A DNA stretch of 64,000 nucleotides from Acinetobacter haemolyticus CIP 64.3 = MTCC 9819 (GTDB taxonomy: Bacteria; Pseudomonadota; Gammaproteobacteria; Pseudomonadales; Moraxellaceae): NCBI RefSeq assembly GCF_000369065.1, contig NZ_KB849812.1:68804-132803 (forward strand). The letters are read 5' to 3'. The number at the start of each line of letters is the position of its first letter. The stretch's first letter is position 1. Under the pieces are notes generated by a model. The model was not told the DNA's origin and searched no databases. It worked only from the letters and a program-made list of their open reading frames with translations. This document shows, piece after piece, positions 45,090 to 54,698 of the stretch. The position numbers and the translations under genes are program-made.

Positions 45090-47174
45090 TTAGAAACGAT
45101 AGCGAACACCAGCTTCAAACGAACGTTCAGGACCTACGTAGATACCTTGGCGTAAGCTCGCAATATAGCGCTTATCTTCTAAATTCTTTACTGCACCATA
45201 GAACTCAATTTGATCATTGAGTGTATAGCGAGAGGTTAAATCCACAGTCGTATAACCATTGATTTTACCCGTAAAGAAACCTGACGTGTTTTCTGTAATT
45301 GGCTTAGTATTCAAATCATCAGTAAATTGAGAGCCCGTGTAATTTGCACTCAGCTGAGTACGCAAACCAGCATAAGTATAACCAAAACCAAGATTTGCAA
45401 CCCATTCTGGTGTGTATGGTACACGATCACCATCTTTTGATTTAAGCGTGCCATTTTTATTAAAACGATCACCCTTAAATTCTGCATCGGCAACCCAAGT
45501 CACGTTAGCAAACATATCAAAACCGTTTTCCAACTCAACACTAATCGCACCCTCAAGACCTTGGTTAAAAGTCTTACCACCATTAGTTGTTTGGAAATCA
45601 GAATTACTGTTCGCAGGGATGATTTGATTGTCAAAATCCATTCGGAAAGCAGTCAACTCATATTTAAAGATATCTTGCTGTCCTCTTAAACCGAACTCCC
45701 AACTAACCGCAGTTTCCGCGTCCAGTTTTTGATCTTTCATACCACTGAGGGAATCGCCATTCAAAGCAGGAGAAAATGCTTTGTATACACTACCATAGAG
45801 CTGTACTGCTGGAACTAATTGGAAAGTAAATCCCAGACCAGGCATCACTTCAGTATTTGAAGTTTTGACCGATTCACTCTTTTGTTTATCTTCTCGTTGT
45901 TGTTCATAGCGTTCAACACGAAGTCCTGGTGTGACTGATAATTGATCCGTTATATCCAAACGATTCTGAGCATATAATGCAACACTTTTTGCTGAATCTT
46001 TAGTGTCTTTAGCAATCGTGCCTGTACGTGGTGTTGCACGCTTTGCATTAATGGTTACATCATCCATCTTCTCATTCATCAAGCGTAGACCAACTTCAGC
46101 CTCACTTGGAATATTGAATAAAGTATGCTTTGCAACTAAACGGGTTTCAGCACCAATACGTTCAAATGTACGGTTATTACCATTCACACTGTCCGTATAG
46201 ATCCAACGACCAGCTGCTTGCGAAGCTGCTCCATTAATGCCATAACGCCAGTAATCACGATTCATTTCACTCCAATACACTAGAGTCTGAAGTTCTGTAT
46301 CGGCGTTGATATTCCAACGGTGGTTAATATCGAAGGAATTACGCTCTGTCAAAAACCAATCATCTGGTGCTGGATTATTCTTTTTCTTGGCGTGATATTC
46401 ATTCAAGAACTGTCCACGATATGAAATATTGGCATCATTCTCATAATGGGTAAATTTAACACCTAACCATTGGTTATCACCAATCGCCGTGCCTGCTTTG
46501 ATCACAGCGTCTTTCATTTCATAGCCTTTGTCCATGAAACCATCGCTTTTCGCCCAACTTAAAATTGCGCCAAAATTGCTGTCTCTATTTGGAGAACTAC
46601 CACCGAGTTCAACCGTTGTTTTATAGGTTTCCCAAGATCCAATCGATACATCAACTAAAGCACCATCTTGAGGTTGCTTAGTACGATAGTTAATCACACC
46701 ACCGATATTCGATGGCCCATAACGTAATGCCGAAGAACCTTTTAGTACTTCAATACTATCCATGCGCTGTACACGTGGATTGTAATAACGGCCATTTCCA
46801 ACAAACAAACCCGGTGCAACAGGTACACCATCTTCTAAAATTAAGGTCTTATAATCCTGTGAACTAATACCGCGCATACCAATATTTGCGACAACAGCCG
46901 ATTCTTCCTCAGGTTTCACATATACGCCAGAAACACGCTTTAAGATGTCCTCTGTCGATGTTGGAACAAACTGCTGAATCTGCTCTTGATCCACAATCAC
47001 AGCCGCGCCAGGAATTTTTGAAACTGCATCATCTTGTGAGCCGATTACCTGAATAGTTGGTAGTACTACAGTTTTTCGATCTTGCTCAGTTGCAGCATGC
47101 AACATAGGCGCGAAACTACCAAATAATAAGCCACTCATCACGATTGGATTTTTTAGAAAAGAACGGTTTTTCAT
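45090..47174 (-). CDS. TonB-dependent outer-membrane receptor (FecA-like)
   Basis: 694 residues from ATG 47174, preceded by GGGGGAAGC; the longer frame adds 27 implausible residues. Signal peptide (cleavage near SFAPMLHAA), then a plug domain (about 60-170) with the conserved ILKRVSGVYV and RGISSQDYKTLILEDGVP segments, and a 22-strand barrel ending in Phe. It resembles FecA-type siderophore/ferric-citrate receptors, but the ligand is not determined. A candidate Fur box lies upstream (47274-47292). No TonB/ExbBD genes are adjacent. Confidence 0.88.
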   Translation of the reverse strand: MKNRSFLKNPIVMSGLLFGSFAPMLHAATEQDRKTVVLPTIQVIGSQDDAVSKIPGAAVIVDQEQIQQFVPTSTEDILKRVSGVYVKPEEESAVVANIGMRGISSQDYKTLILEDGVPVAPGLFVGNGRYYNPRVQRMDSIEVLKGSSALRYGPSNIGGVINYRTKQPQDGALVDVSIGSWETYKTTVELGGSSPNRDSNFGAILSWAKSDGFMDKGYEMKDAVIKAGTAIGDNQWLGVKFTHYENDANISYRGQFLNEYHAKKKNNPAPDDWFLTERNSFDINHRWNINADTELQTLVYWSEMNRDYWRYGINGAASQAAGRWIYTDSVNGNNRTFERIGAETRLVAKHTLFNIPSEAEVGLRLMNEKMDDVTINAKRATPRTGTIAKDTKDSAKSVALYAQNRLDITDQLSVTPGLRVERYEQQREDKQKSESVKTSNTEVMPGLGFTFQLVPAVQLYGSVYKAFSPALNGDSLSGMKDQKLDAETAVSWEFGLRGQQDIFKYELTAFRMDFDNQIIPANSNSDFQTTNGGKTFNQGLEGAISVELENGFDMFANVTWVADAEFKGDRFNKNGTLKSKDGDRVPYTPEWVANLGFGYTYAGLRTQLSANYTGSQFTDDLNTKPITENTSGFFTGKINGYTTVDLTSRYTLNDQIEFYGAVKNLEDKRYIASLRQGIYVGPERSFEAGVRYRF

Positions 47175-47526
47175 AGCTTCCCCCGAAGCAGCAAAAAGAT
47201 GGATCATCTTTTCCAACCCAAAAACTAGTAAGTGGTTAAAAAAGACACCAAACAAAAACAGACAAATGATAGTGCAAATAAGAACGATTATCCATAAAAT
47301 ATTAATAATTTAGAAATAAATCACTTTATTTTCATTAATTTAATTTTAATTAAACCTATTTTATTAAATTAATATTCACACACTTTATTGTTTTAAATCT
47401 GCCTATTAGAAAATTCAATCATTATTTTTTAATTTACTTTTCAACCATTTCACATAAATGTATCTACTATATTGATGTGCCAATTTTTTAGTTAAGAAAT
47501 AGAACTAATGCAAATTTTGCATCAGC
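47175..47526. other. AT-rich intergenic region upstream of the TonB receptor
   Basis: About 350 bases without a gene. It contains a possible Fur site (47274-47292) and a short palindrome ATGCAAATTTTGCAT (47508-47522) close to the end of the downstream symporter gene, a weak terminator candidate. The rest is strongly AT-rich. Confidence 0.45.
47274..47292 (-). promoter_or_regulatory. Weak candidate Fur box upstream of the TonB receptor
   Basis: Read leftward it begins GATAAT and shows about 12 of 19 matches to the Fur consensus. It is plausible given the receptor type; strength is moderate at best. Confidence 0.35.
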
Positions 47527-48768
47527 TTACCCTTGATCTGTTGTGGACTCCGATGCATGTCGATCCACAACAACACTAATCATCATATCCCCCTGAACAT
47601 TGACCACAGTACGTACAGTATCTAATAAACGATCAATTGGTAATAATATGGCAATCGCTTCCGCAGGTAAGCCAACAGACTGAAGCACCATAATCATGGT
47701 GACCATCCCCGCGCTCGGAATTCCTGGCGCACCTAAAGATGCAATAATTGCCACCAAGCACACAATAATTTGCTGCGTAATAGATAAATCTAGCCCCATT
47801 AAGTTCGCAATAAATAAGGCTGCTGCTGCCTCATAAAGTGCAGTTCCATCCATATTCAGCTGCGTCCCCAAAGGGATTACAAAGCCTGCGGTTTGGGGCC
47901 GAACACCTAGATTTTCCTGCGCACATTTTAAACTTAATGGCATTGTTGCCGAACTAGAACTGGTGGCAAAAGCAGTCACTAACGCCGTTCTGGCCCCACG
48001 AAAGAACGTGATCGGATCCATGCGCCCAAAAACCCATAGCAAAAGTGGTAATACCACAAGACCATGAAAAATCGTCGTCCCTGTCACCACCGCAGCAAAC
48101 TCAGCTAAACGGCTCAAGACAGAAAGATCCTCTGTCACGATCAGCTTCGCCAACAGAGCAAAAATACCAATCGGAGCAAGTTTCATCACCCACCCAACCA
48201 GCATCATCATTATTTCAAAAAACTGCTGAAAACTATTCCGTACCAGTGCGAAACGTTCTCCCCCTTGTACCAAGGCCACACCTAAAAATAAGGCAAATAC
48301 TACAACAGCCAATACATTCCCTTCACTAAATGCTTTGAATGGGTTGATTAAGGTGTTTTGGACAAAATTGCTTAGAAAACTCGAAGGAGTCAAAGTATCA
48401 GGGCTTTGATGACTCTGCATATCCGCTTGAAAAAGCTGAATATCAACACCTTTGCCCACATCAAAGAGATGAGCACATCCTATGCCTAAAATGAGCGCTA
48501 GTGTGGTCGTCGTAATGGAACATAATGCCGTGATCTTCCAAACACGACCAAATTGTCCGCCTGCTTGTAGATTAGATACGCCCACAACAATTGAACTAAA
48601 AATCAAAGGAATCAATAACATTTTCAAAAGACCAATGAAAATGCTGCTTAAAATTCCTAAGCCATAAAGGCTATGCTCTACAAATGCTGTTTCAGGGAAG
48701 GCGTTTAACAGGAAGCCAAACACTACGCCTAAAATGGCTGCAAATAAGATCTGGGTATTTAAATTCAT
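47527..48768 (-). CDS. Dicarboxylate/amino acid:cation symporter (DAACS family)
   Basis: 413 residues with about eight transmembrane helices and two re-entrant hairpins. Family signatures: the serine-rich SSSATMPLSL hairpin, the NMDGT motif (cation site), and the second hairpin GAPGIPSAGMV. The substrate may be glutamate/aspartate or dicarboxylates. Transcribed leftward, toward the TonB receptor, with a 350-base gap between them. Confidence 0.9.
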   Translation of the reverse strand: MNLNTQILFAAILGVVFGFLLNAFPETAFVEHSLYGLGILSSIFIGLLKMLLIPLIFSSIVVGVSNLQAGGQFGRVWKITALCSITTTTLALILGIGCAHLFDVGKGVDIQLFQADMQSHQSPDTLTPSSFLSNFVQNTLINPFKAFSEGNVLAVVVFALFLGVALVQGGERFALVRNSFQQFFEIMMMLVGWVMKLAPIGIFALLAKLIVTEDLSVLSRLAEFAAVVTGTTIFHGLVVLPLLLWVFGRMDPITFFRGARTALVTAFATSSSSATMPLSLKCAQENLGVRPQTAGFVIPLGTQLNMDGTALYEAAAALFIANLMGLDLSITQQIIVCLVAIIASLGAPGIPSAGMVTMIMVLQSVGLPAEAIAILLPIDRLLDTVRTVVNVQGDMMISVVVDRHASESTTDQG

Positions 48769-48854
48769 TATCGGTATGAAAGCATGTTAACTTTTCAGTA
48801 CTATCGCATGCTCAAACATAACAATCGAGCAATTTTTTGTCACATTTGCATCTT

Positions 48855-48880
48855 AAAAAAGCCATCATAATGATGGCTTT
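48855..48880 (-). terminator. Terminator of tesB
   Basis: GCCATCA (48861-48867) pairs with TGATGGC (48871-48877); read leftward a six-U run follows. It lies 16 bases past the tesB stop. Confidence 0.75.
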
Positions 48881-48895
48881 AATCTAATTTAATCG

Positions 48896-49768
48896 TTACT
48901 GCGTTTCAATTTCTCTGAGCCGAATCAAACCTTCTTGAACCGTGCTACAAACCAGCTGACCATTTTGCCACATACGACCAAAATTCAGTCCACGTGAACT
49001 TGCACTCACGGTTGCTTCCATTTCGTAGAGCATCCACTCATCTGCACGCAAAGGACGATGAAAATAAATCGTATGGTCAATACTTGCACACTGAAGATTT
49101 GGAGAAATCCAAGATAAACCATGTGGACGTAATGCTGTGGTCATTAACGTAAAATCAGAATAAAATGCGACAATCGCCTGATGTAAAGATATCTCATCAA
49201 GATTTTTTGCAATATCACCATGTGTACGAATGTAATGCGCATAAAATGGCGCTTCAGGCTGTGGCTGAAAAGGATTGACAGGCTGAACTGGACGAATCTC
49301 AACATGACGTTCACGCATGAAACTTGCTCGAACATTCTCTGGCACGAAGTTGAGCATACTTTCTTTTAATTCATTTTCAGATTTTAAATTTTCTGGTGCA
49401 GGATATTCAGGCTCTTTATGTTGGTAATTCAATCCTTCTTCTGGATTGGCAAAAGATACCATCGCCGAAAAGATAACACGTCCATGCTGAATAGCACGCA
49501 CTTGACGACTGGCAAAACTTTTTCCATCTCGAAGAGAATCAACTTCATAAATAATCGGTGCGTCTACATCTCCACCATAGAGAAAATATGCATGAAGCGA
49601 ATGCGCTGGACGATTGGTCGTATAGGATGCTGCTCTTAATGCTTGCCCCAAAACCTGTCCACCAAACACACGTTTGCCAACCAAATTACGACTATTACCC
49701 CGAAAGATATTGGCTTCCAGCCTTTCTAGCGTCAAAAGCTCGACGAGTTCTTGCGTTAACGCATTCAT
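48896..49768 (-). CDS. tesB: Acyl-CoA thioesterase II
   Basis: 290 residues, a double-hotdog thioesterase that hydrolyses medium- and long-chain acyl-CoA. Contains RVFGGQVLGQALRAA near the N-terminus, the HSLHAYFLYGGD segment, and the second-domain SIDHTIYFHRP region that carries catalytic residues. The ribosome-binding site AAGGTG precedes the ATG. Divergent from plsB across a 358-base spacer, so both lipid genes share a control region. Confidence 0.92.
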   Translation of the reverse strand: MNALTQELVELLTLERLEANIFRGNSRNLVGKRVFGGQVLGQALRAASYTTNRPAHSLHAYFLYGGDVDAPIIYEVDSLRDGKSFASRQVRAIQHGRVIFSAMVSFANPEEGLNYQHKEPEYPAPENLKSENELKESMLNFVPENVRASFMRERHVEIRPVQPVNPFQPQPEAPFYAHYIRTHGDIAKNLDEISLHQAIVAFYSDFTLMTTALRPHGLSWISPNLQCASIDHTIYFHRPLRADEWMLYEMEATVSASSRGLNFGRMWQNGQLVCSTVQEGLIRLREIETQ

Positions 49769-50126
49769 TTAATCACCTTTTTAACAACAATTAGGGAGAG
49801 ATAATTCAAGCAAAAGCAAGGTCCTAGTGAGAATAAGGACTAGCACGAAACAAGAACAATTATATTAATCGAGATTTATCGATTAATACAGTTAGCACTC
49901 AATATAAATGTTTTTCTCAGTATAACTTTATATTTATAACCGCTAAAAATACGTTTTTTAACGATAAAATCTACCAAATACGCTATATTTTGTCAGAAAA
50001 CAACATACCGTTTTATGTAAGAATACCGCAGAATGTCGTGTTCATGTTTGTGTATTGGACATGGCCTTGTGCTGTTTAGATTGCAGCGCTATGCATTTGC
50101 TTAGGGTTATCATTTAGGAGTTTGTA
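49769..50126. other. Divergent control region between tesB and plsB
   Basis: 358 bases without a gene. It contains a 10-bp perfect inverted repeat (TATTAATCGA 49863-49872 with TCGATTAATA 49879-49888, 6-base loop) and a possible plsB promoter at 50055-50082. No known lipid regulator site (for example FadR) was recognised with confidence. Confidence 0.5.
50055..50082 (+). promoter_or_regulatory. Weak candidate promoter of plsB
   Basis: TTGGAC (50055-50060), 16-base spacer, TAGATT (50077-50082). A TTAGGAG ribosome-binding site lies before the ATG at 50127. Hexamers are imperfect. Confidence 0.35.
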
Positions 50127-52679
50127 ATGTCCAAGACTGGATTTGGTCAAATGTATCGCCAACTTTCGAGTAAGTTACTTGACCTTGTGGTTACACCACA
50201 TATTCTTGGTGAAGTTCCTGTAGAGTCCACCACAGAACAAAGCACAAACGATGCAAAAAAAGTCGTGTGTTATGTATTACAAAACTACTCTCATAGTAAT
50301 GCACTGGTGGTCGATGGTGAAACCCGTCGTCTACAACTCAAACCCGCTTTGGATCCTTTGAGTTTTGGCGATTATCAAGAAAAAAATTCTGTTCTTTTTT
50401 TACATCAAAATGACAATATTCTTTTTAATACACAAACCTTCCCACCTCGTCTTTTACAACTCATTGAAGCACTCGAAAAAAATCCAGAAATCGAAGTACA
50501 ACTCATCCCTGTTACTGTGCTATGGGGACGCTCCCCTGATAAAGAAGATTCTTGGTTTAAGCTTTTATTTTCAGACACGTGGGCAACTCCAAGCACTGTA
50601 AAACAATTGGTAAATATAGGCTTACATGGTCGCCAATCGTATTTAGAATTCCATGAACCACAATCCTTACGAGAATTGGTTGAGTATGCCAAAACCAATC
50701 ATCCAAATGTTTCGCCAGCTACGTATATTGCAAGCTCACTAGATAGCTACCTCGACCAACAGCGTGAAGTGGTACTCGGCCCAGATTTATCAGATCGTCG
50801 TAATGTAATGCAGTCTGTAGTGAAAGCACCTGACGTACAAGATGCGATTCGCCGCGAAAGTATTCAACATAAAATTAGTATGCTCGAAGCAGAGCGACGT
50901 GCGATTGGTTATGTAAATGAAATTGTATCAGACTATTCAGCCTCGGCAGTTCGCTTTGCTGATATGGCCTTAACACGATTATGGACACAGCTTTACGATG
51001 GTGTAGACGTACATAACTTTAGTACTGTCCGTGAACTTGCCAAAGATTACGAAATTATTTATACCCCATGTCATCGCAGCCATATTGACTATTTATTACT
51101 GTCCTACGTGATTTTTAAACGTGGTCTGATGATTCCTTATATTGCAGCCGGTGATAACCTCAATTTACCTTTTGTTGGTCAGCTATTACGTGGTGGTGGT
51201 GCTTTCTTTATTCGCCGTTCATTCCGTGGAAACGCACTCTATACCTCTGTGTTTAAAGAATATTTATACAGCATCTTATCTCGCAACACCCCAATCGAGT
51301 ACTTTATTGAAGGTGGACGTTCACGTACAGGTCGCTTATTACCACCAAAAACAGGCATGTTGGCAATGACCGTACACGGACATTTACGTGGTCGCGCCAA
51401 ACCGATTGCCTTTGTTCCGACCTATATTGGTTATGAACGTTTAATGGAAGGTTCAACCTATGTTGGTGAAATGCAAGGTAAACCTAAAGAAGCTGAATCC
51501 ATTTTTGGCATTCTCAAATCATTGCGAAAAATTGAACGTATCTTTGGTAAAGTACATGTGAACTTCGGTGAGCCTGTATTCTTAGATGATGTATTAAAAC
51601 AGCACAATGCTGACAAGATTCAAATTGAAAAGAATGATGCGCCAGCACCAATTGAAATTTCTCGTGTTGTCTCTGATTCAGCCAACCGTATCTTAGAAAA
51701 CATTAACCGCGCAGTGGTGATCAACCCTGTATCGCTATTGTCTTTAATTTTATTGGCGACACCAAAACATACTTTAGATGAAGAAATTTGTGCAAAGCAA
51801 CTAGATATCTATCGTGACCTTGCTGCTAAACAACCTTATGATCAACGTACCCAAGTGACGTCGTTATCGGGTAAAGAGATTATCGAATATGGCTTAAAAC
51901 TTAAACTCATCAAACGCGTTCAACATGTCTTAGGCGATATTATTGCGATCGAAGACAATCAAGCCGTATTACTAACGTATTTCCGCAATAACATTTTACA
52001 TGCCTTTGTCCTACCTTCGTTGGTTGCATCTTTGGTTGAACATAATGGTAAAATTCACAAAACAGATTTAAGCAATGTCATTCGTACCTTATATCCATTC
52101 TTAAAAGCTGAATTGTTTATGAAATGGCAGTCATCTGAGTTACAACAACAAATCGGTGCCTATATCGATGCCTTGTCAGAAATCGGGTTAATTTTCCAAG
52201 ATCATGATGGCAATCTATTCAGCCCAACACCAAATAGCGAAGAGCATCAAAAACTTCTCACTTTGGCGATGCCAGTAAAACAAAGTTTAGAGCGTTATTA
52301 CATGACCCTTGCGCTCATTACACAACGTGGCTCTGGCAATATCTCGACCAAACAAGTTGAAGAACTGAGTCATTTATTGGGTCAACGACTCTCTGTACTT
52401 TATGAGTTCAACTCACCTGAATTCTTCGATAAATCATTGTTCCAAAGTTTTATCAAGGTACTGACTCAGCAAAACTATATTCGCAACAATGAACAAGGCT
52501 TCATTGAATACGATGATAACTTTAGTGAAATGGCGGCAGGTGCTCAACTGGTACTGGATGAGACTACTTTGCAAATGCTGCAACATATCACCACATTTAG
52601 TGATGAAGAGCTTGCCGCTGCTTTAGAAGCGATGGCATCACAACAAGCAAAACGACGTTTAAAACGTAAAAAAGCATAG
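50127..52679 (+). CDS. plsB: Glycerol-3-phosphate 1-O-acyltransferase
   Basis: 850 residues, an inner-membrane enzyme that makes 1-acyl-glycerol-3-phosphate for phospholipid synthesis. The acyltransferase motifs are in order: HRSHIDYLLLSY (the HX4D box, near residue 315), GGGAFFIRRSF, the phosphate-binding FIEGGRSRTGR (near 395) and IAFVPTYIGYE. N- and C-terminal helical regions complete the usual PlsB length. The C-terminus is very basic (QQAKRRLKRKKA). It has its own terminator. Confidence 0.95.
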   Translation: MSKTGFGQMYRQLSSKLLDLVVTPHILGEVPVESTTEQSTNDAKKVVCYVLQNYSHSNALVVDGETRRLQLKPALDPLSFGDYQEKNSVLFLHQNDNILFNTQTFPPRLLQLIEALEKNPEIEVQLIPVTVLWGRSPDKEDSWFKLLFSDTWATPSTVKQLVNIGLHGRQSYLEFHEPQSLRELVEYAKTNHPNVSPATYIASSLDSYLDQQREVVLGPDLSDRRNVMQSVVKAPDVQDAIRRESIQHKISMLEAERRAIGYVNEIVSDYSASAVRFADMALTRLWTQLYDGVDVHNFSTVRELAKDYEIIYTPCHRSHIDYLLLSYVIFKRGLMIPYIAAGDNLNLPFVGQLLRGGGAFFIRRSFRGNALYTSVFKEYLYSILSRNTPIEYFIEGGRSRTGRLLPPKTGMLAMTVHGHLRGRAKPIAFVPTYIGYERLMEGSTYVGEMQGKPKEAESIFGILKSLRKIERIFGKVHVNFGEPVFLDDVLKQHNADKIQIEKNDAPAPIEISRVVSDSANRILENINRAVVINPVSLLSLILLATPKHTLDEEICAKQLDIYRDLAAKQPYDQRTQVTSLSGKEIIEYGLKLKLIKRVQHVLGDIIAIEDNQAVLLTYFRNNILHAFVLPSLVASLVEHNGKIHKTDLSNVIRTLYPFLKAELFMKWQSSELQQQIGAYIDALSEIGLIFQDHDGNLFSPTPNSEEHQKLLTLAMPVKQSLERYYMTLALITQRGSGNISTKQVEELSHLLGQRLSVLYEFNSPEFFDKSLFQSFIKVLTQQNYIRNNEQGFIEYDDNFSEMAAGAQLVLDETTLQMLQHITTFSDEELAAALEAMASQQAKRRLKRKKA

Positions 52680-52691
52680 GTGCAGTAAAAA

Positions 52692-52722
52692 TAAAACGGC
52701 AACTTTGAGTTGCCGTTTTTAT
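52692..52722. terminator. Bidirectional terminator between plsB and the AdeT-like gene
   Basis: A perfect 12-bp stem AAAACGGCAACT (52693-52704) / AGTTGCCGTTTT (52708-52719), a TTG loop and a T-tract. Confidence 0.9.
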
Positions 52723-52728
52723 TCATCC

Positions 52729-53712
52729 CTACTTTCTACATTCTATATATTTGGGGTCATCCAGACATCGTAATCGCCGAATCAGTTCAACCAAATAAGC
52801 ATCATAATATCCCGATGCAACATAGCGATTGCGAATTCTGGTGACTAATGCATCATAGCCCTGCTTTTCGTAACTCGAAATATCTGCCCAATAATAGGCA
52901 GGCAAATGGTTTTCCCACTGCATCGCTTGTGCAGCCAATACATGGCTATTTTTTGCAAACCATGCGCGAATCGTATGACCAAATCCTGTAGGGTAAGCTT
53001 GTGGTCTGATTACAATATTGACTGCGAAATATGCAATAGGAAAATTGACTACTTGAGTCGATTCTCCAAATTCTTGTTTCAGGTTATACGGCAAAATACC
53101 ATAGGCTGGCGAAGCCAAAATATCCATTTTCTTTTGTTTAAATAAATCAATCGCATTTGAGAAGTCCACATACGTAGGTTTTGCCCCAACACTTTGCGCT
53201 AATGCCAACTGCGGAGGGTTATCTACCAAAATGCCGATACTCTTATTCCTAAGCTGTGAAACTTTATTAATCCTTTGGGTATTCATAATCATATAAACCG
53301 TACCCACAGGAATCATTCCAACCGCTTCATACTCAGCTTCTCGCATACGCTTTTCAACATTCGGATTGGTAAATAACTGTAAAAATACACGTGCGGTTCG
53401 ATTATTGGGAATTAAACCAATGGCGGCAGTACTACCCATAAATCGATTATAACGATAGGTATTAAAATTTGAGGCAACCAAACCTGAACATTCTTTTTGA
53501 TCAAATGCTTTAATCGCCTCTTGTTCATTTTTAAACGTTTTAAATTTCAACTGTACTTGGCTTTGCATTGCATGCACACGTACATCTTGCAAACGACGGC
53601 TTATATCACCTTGAGTACTTAAAGGATCAAATACACACCATGTCTGCTCTCCAGCCCAACTGATTGTTGCCATCAGACCAAGTAACATCGAACACATTAT
53701 TTTTTTCATCAT
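52729..53712 (-). CDS. AdeT-family putative periplasmic solute-binding protein
   Basis: 327 residues with a signal peptide (cleavage after SWA, about residue 20). The mature start QTWCVFDPLSTQGD and overall pattern match the Acinetobacter AdeT1/2 family (DUF6091-like). That family was originally reported as RND-efflux related, but its fold resembles TRAP or ABC periplasmic binding proteins. Cys pairs (for example WCVFDP with KECSG, and the terminal RCLDDPKYIEC) probably form disulphides. It is isolated, flanked by a terminator and a divergent neighbourhood. Functional link to the TRAP permease at 13.7 kb is inferred from family, not context. ATG 53709 is an alternative start. Confidence 0.72.
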   Translation of the reverse strand: MMKKIMCSMLLGLMATISWAGEQTWCVFDPLSTQGDISRRLQDVRVHAMQSQVQLKFKTFKNEQEAIKAFDQKECSGLVASNFNTYRYNRFMGSTAAIGLIPNNRTARVFLQLFTNPNVEKRMREAEYEAVGMIPVGTVYMIMNTQRINKVSQLRNKSIGILVDNPPQLALAQSVGAKPTYVDFSNAIDLFKQKKMDILASPAYGILPYNLKQEFGESTQVVNFPIAYFAVNIVIRPQAYPTGFGHTIRAWFAKNSHVLAAQAMQWENHLPAYYWADISSYEKQGYDALVTRIRNRYVASGYYDAYLVELIRRLRCLDDPKYIECRK

Positions 53713-53852
53713 TGACCTTCAATGCCTCGCTGCAAACCCTGTGCACAATTCAGGCAGTTCCTTTACGGAATCTATTGGTATTTAAAATCCAAAATCCATA
53801 CCAAGTATTATGGGCGCTTAAATATCAAAAACACCTTAATATTGTTTTTAGT

Positions 53853-54680
53853 TTAATCTAATTTTTCAGCATTACTATGTGCCGATAAAGCTGCTGCGTA
53901 GTCATTAAAGCAAATCAAATGGTCAAATTTAAAACCTGTCTGCATTAATCTGGTTGCATAAATTCGTTTGCCTGTTTGCTGCTCAGTGAGAAGTTTTAAA
54001 AGAGGTAAACCTAACTGCTGTTGAAACCACTGCAAAATTTCATGCATTGGCAATGGCTGATTATTAGACACAATATAACTGGCTTCTACATGGGGCAGAT
54101 CGACCAACAATGCTAAAAATTTCGCTAAATCATCGATATGAATACGATTGCTAAAATGCAGGTTTGGATAGCTTAAAGTCTGCTCAGCCAAACGCTTCAA
54201 TCGTGCAATCGAGATGCCATAGATCCCCGTCGGTCTAACAATAATACTCTGCAGTGGATAATAGGACTGCCAAAGTAATTCCATCTTCCGTAATAAATGT
54301 CCTTGCTCATCAACTGGTTGGATTTCAGAATCATCATCAACTCGCTCCCCTGCATTCTGACCATAGACACGTGTTGAAGATACAATCACGATACGTTTTA
54401 CAGGATGCGAGGCTAGCGCTTGTACAATCGGTTTAATGCTATCCACATAAGTGTGTTGGTACGCATCTAGACCACTTTGAGACGGGGCTAAGATCACATA
54501 AACCACATCAATCGGTGCTAGGTCAGTCACATCCAAGCAATGAACATCTTGAGTATAATGCGTCGCGTAACAATCTGTTTTCGGTGTACGACTAATTGTG
54601 CTAATGTGGTGACCACGCTCAAATAAGTGTTTAGCAACACGCTGAGATGTTTTACCATAACCAATAAATAAAATATGCAT
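53853..54680 (-). CDS. NAD(P)-binding epimerase-like protein (extended SDR, YeeZ-like)
   Basis: 275 residues with an N-terminal Rossmann fold. The glycine motif here reads GYGKTSQRVA (a variant of GxGxxG, as in the YeeZ-like atypical extended SDR group). VSSTRVYGQNAG contains the Ser-Thr-Tyr part of the active-site region. The substrate and pathway are unknown. Divergent from recG, with an 18-base gap between the starts. Confidence 0.78.
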   Translation of the reverse strand: MHILFIGYGKTSQRVAKHLFERGHHISTISRTPKTDCYATHYTQDVHCLDVTDLAPIDVVYVILAPSQSGLDAYQHTYVDSIKPIVQALASHPVKRIVIVSSTRVYGQNAGERVDDDSEIQPVDEQGHLLRKMELLWQSYYPLQSIIVRPTGIYGISIARLKRLAEQTLSYPNLHFSNRIHIDDLAKFLALLVDLPHVEASYIVSNNQPLPMHEILQWFQQQLGLPLLKLLTEQQTGKRIYATRLMQTGFKFDHLICFNDYAAALSAHSNAEKLD

Positions 54681-54698
54681 ATATATCCTTGATCAAGA

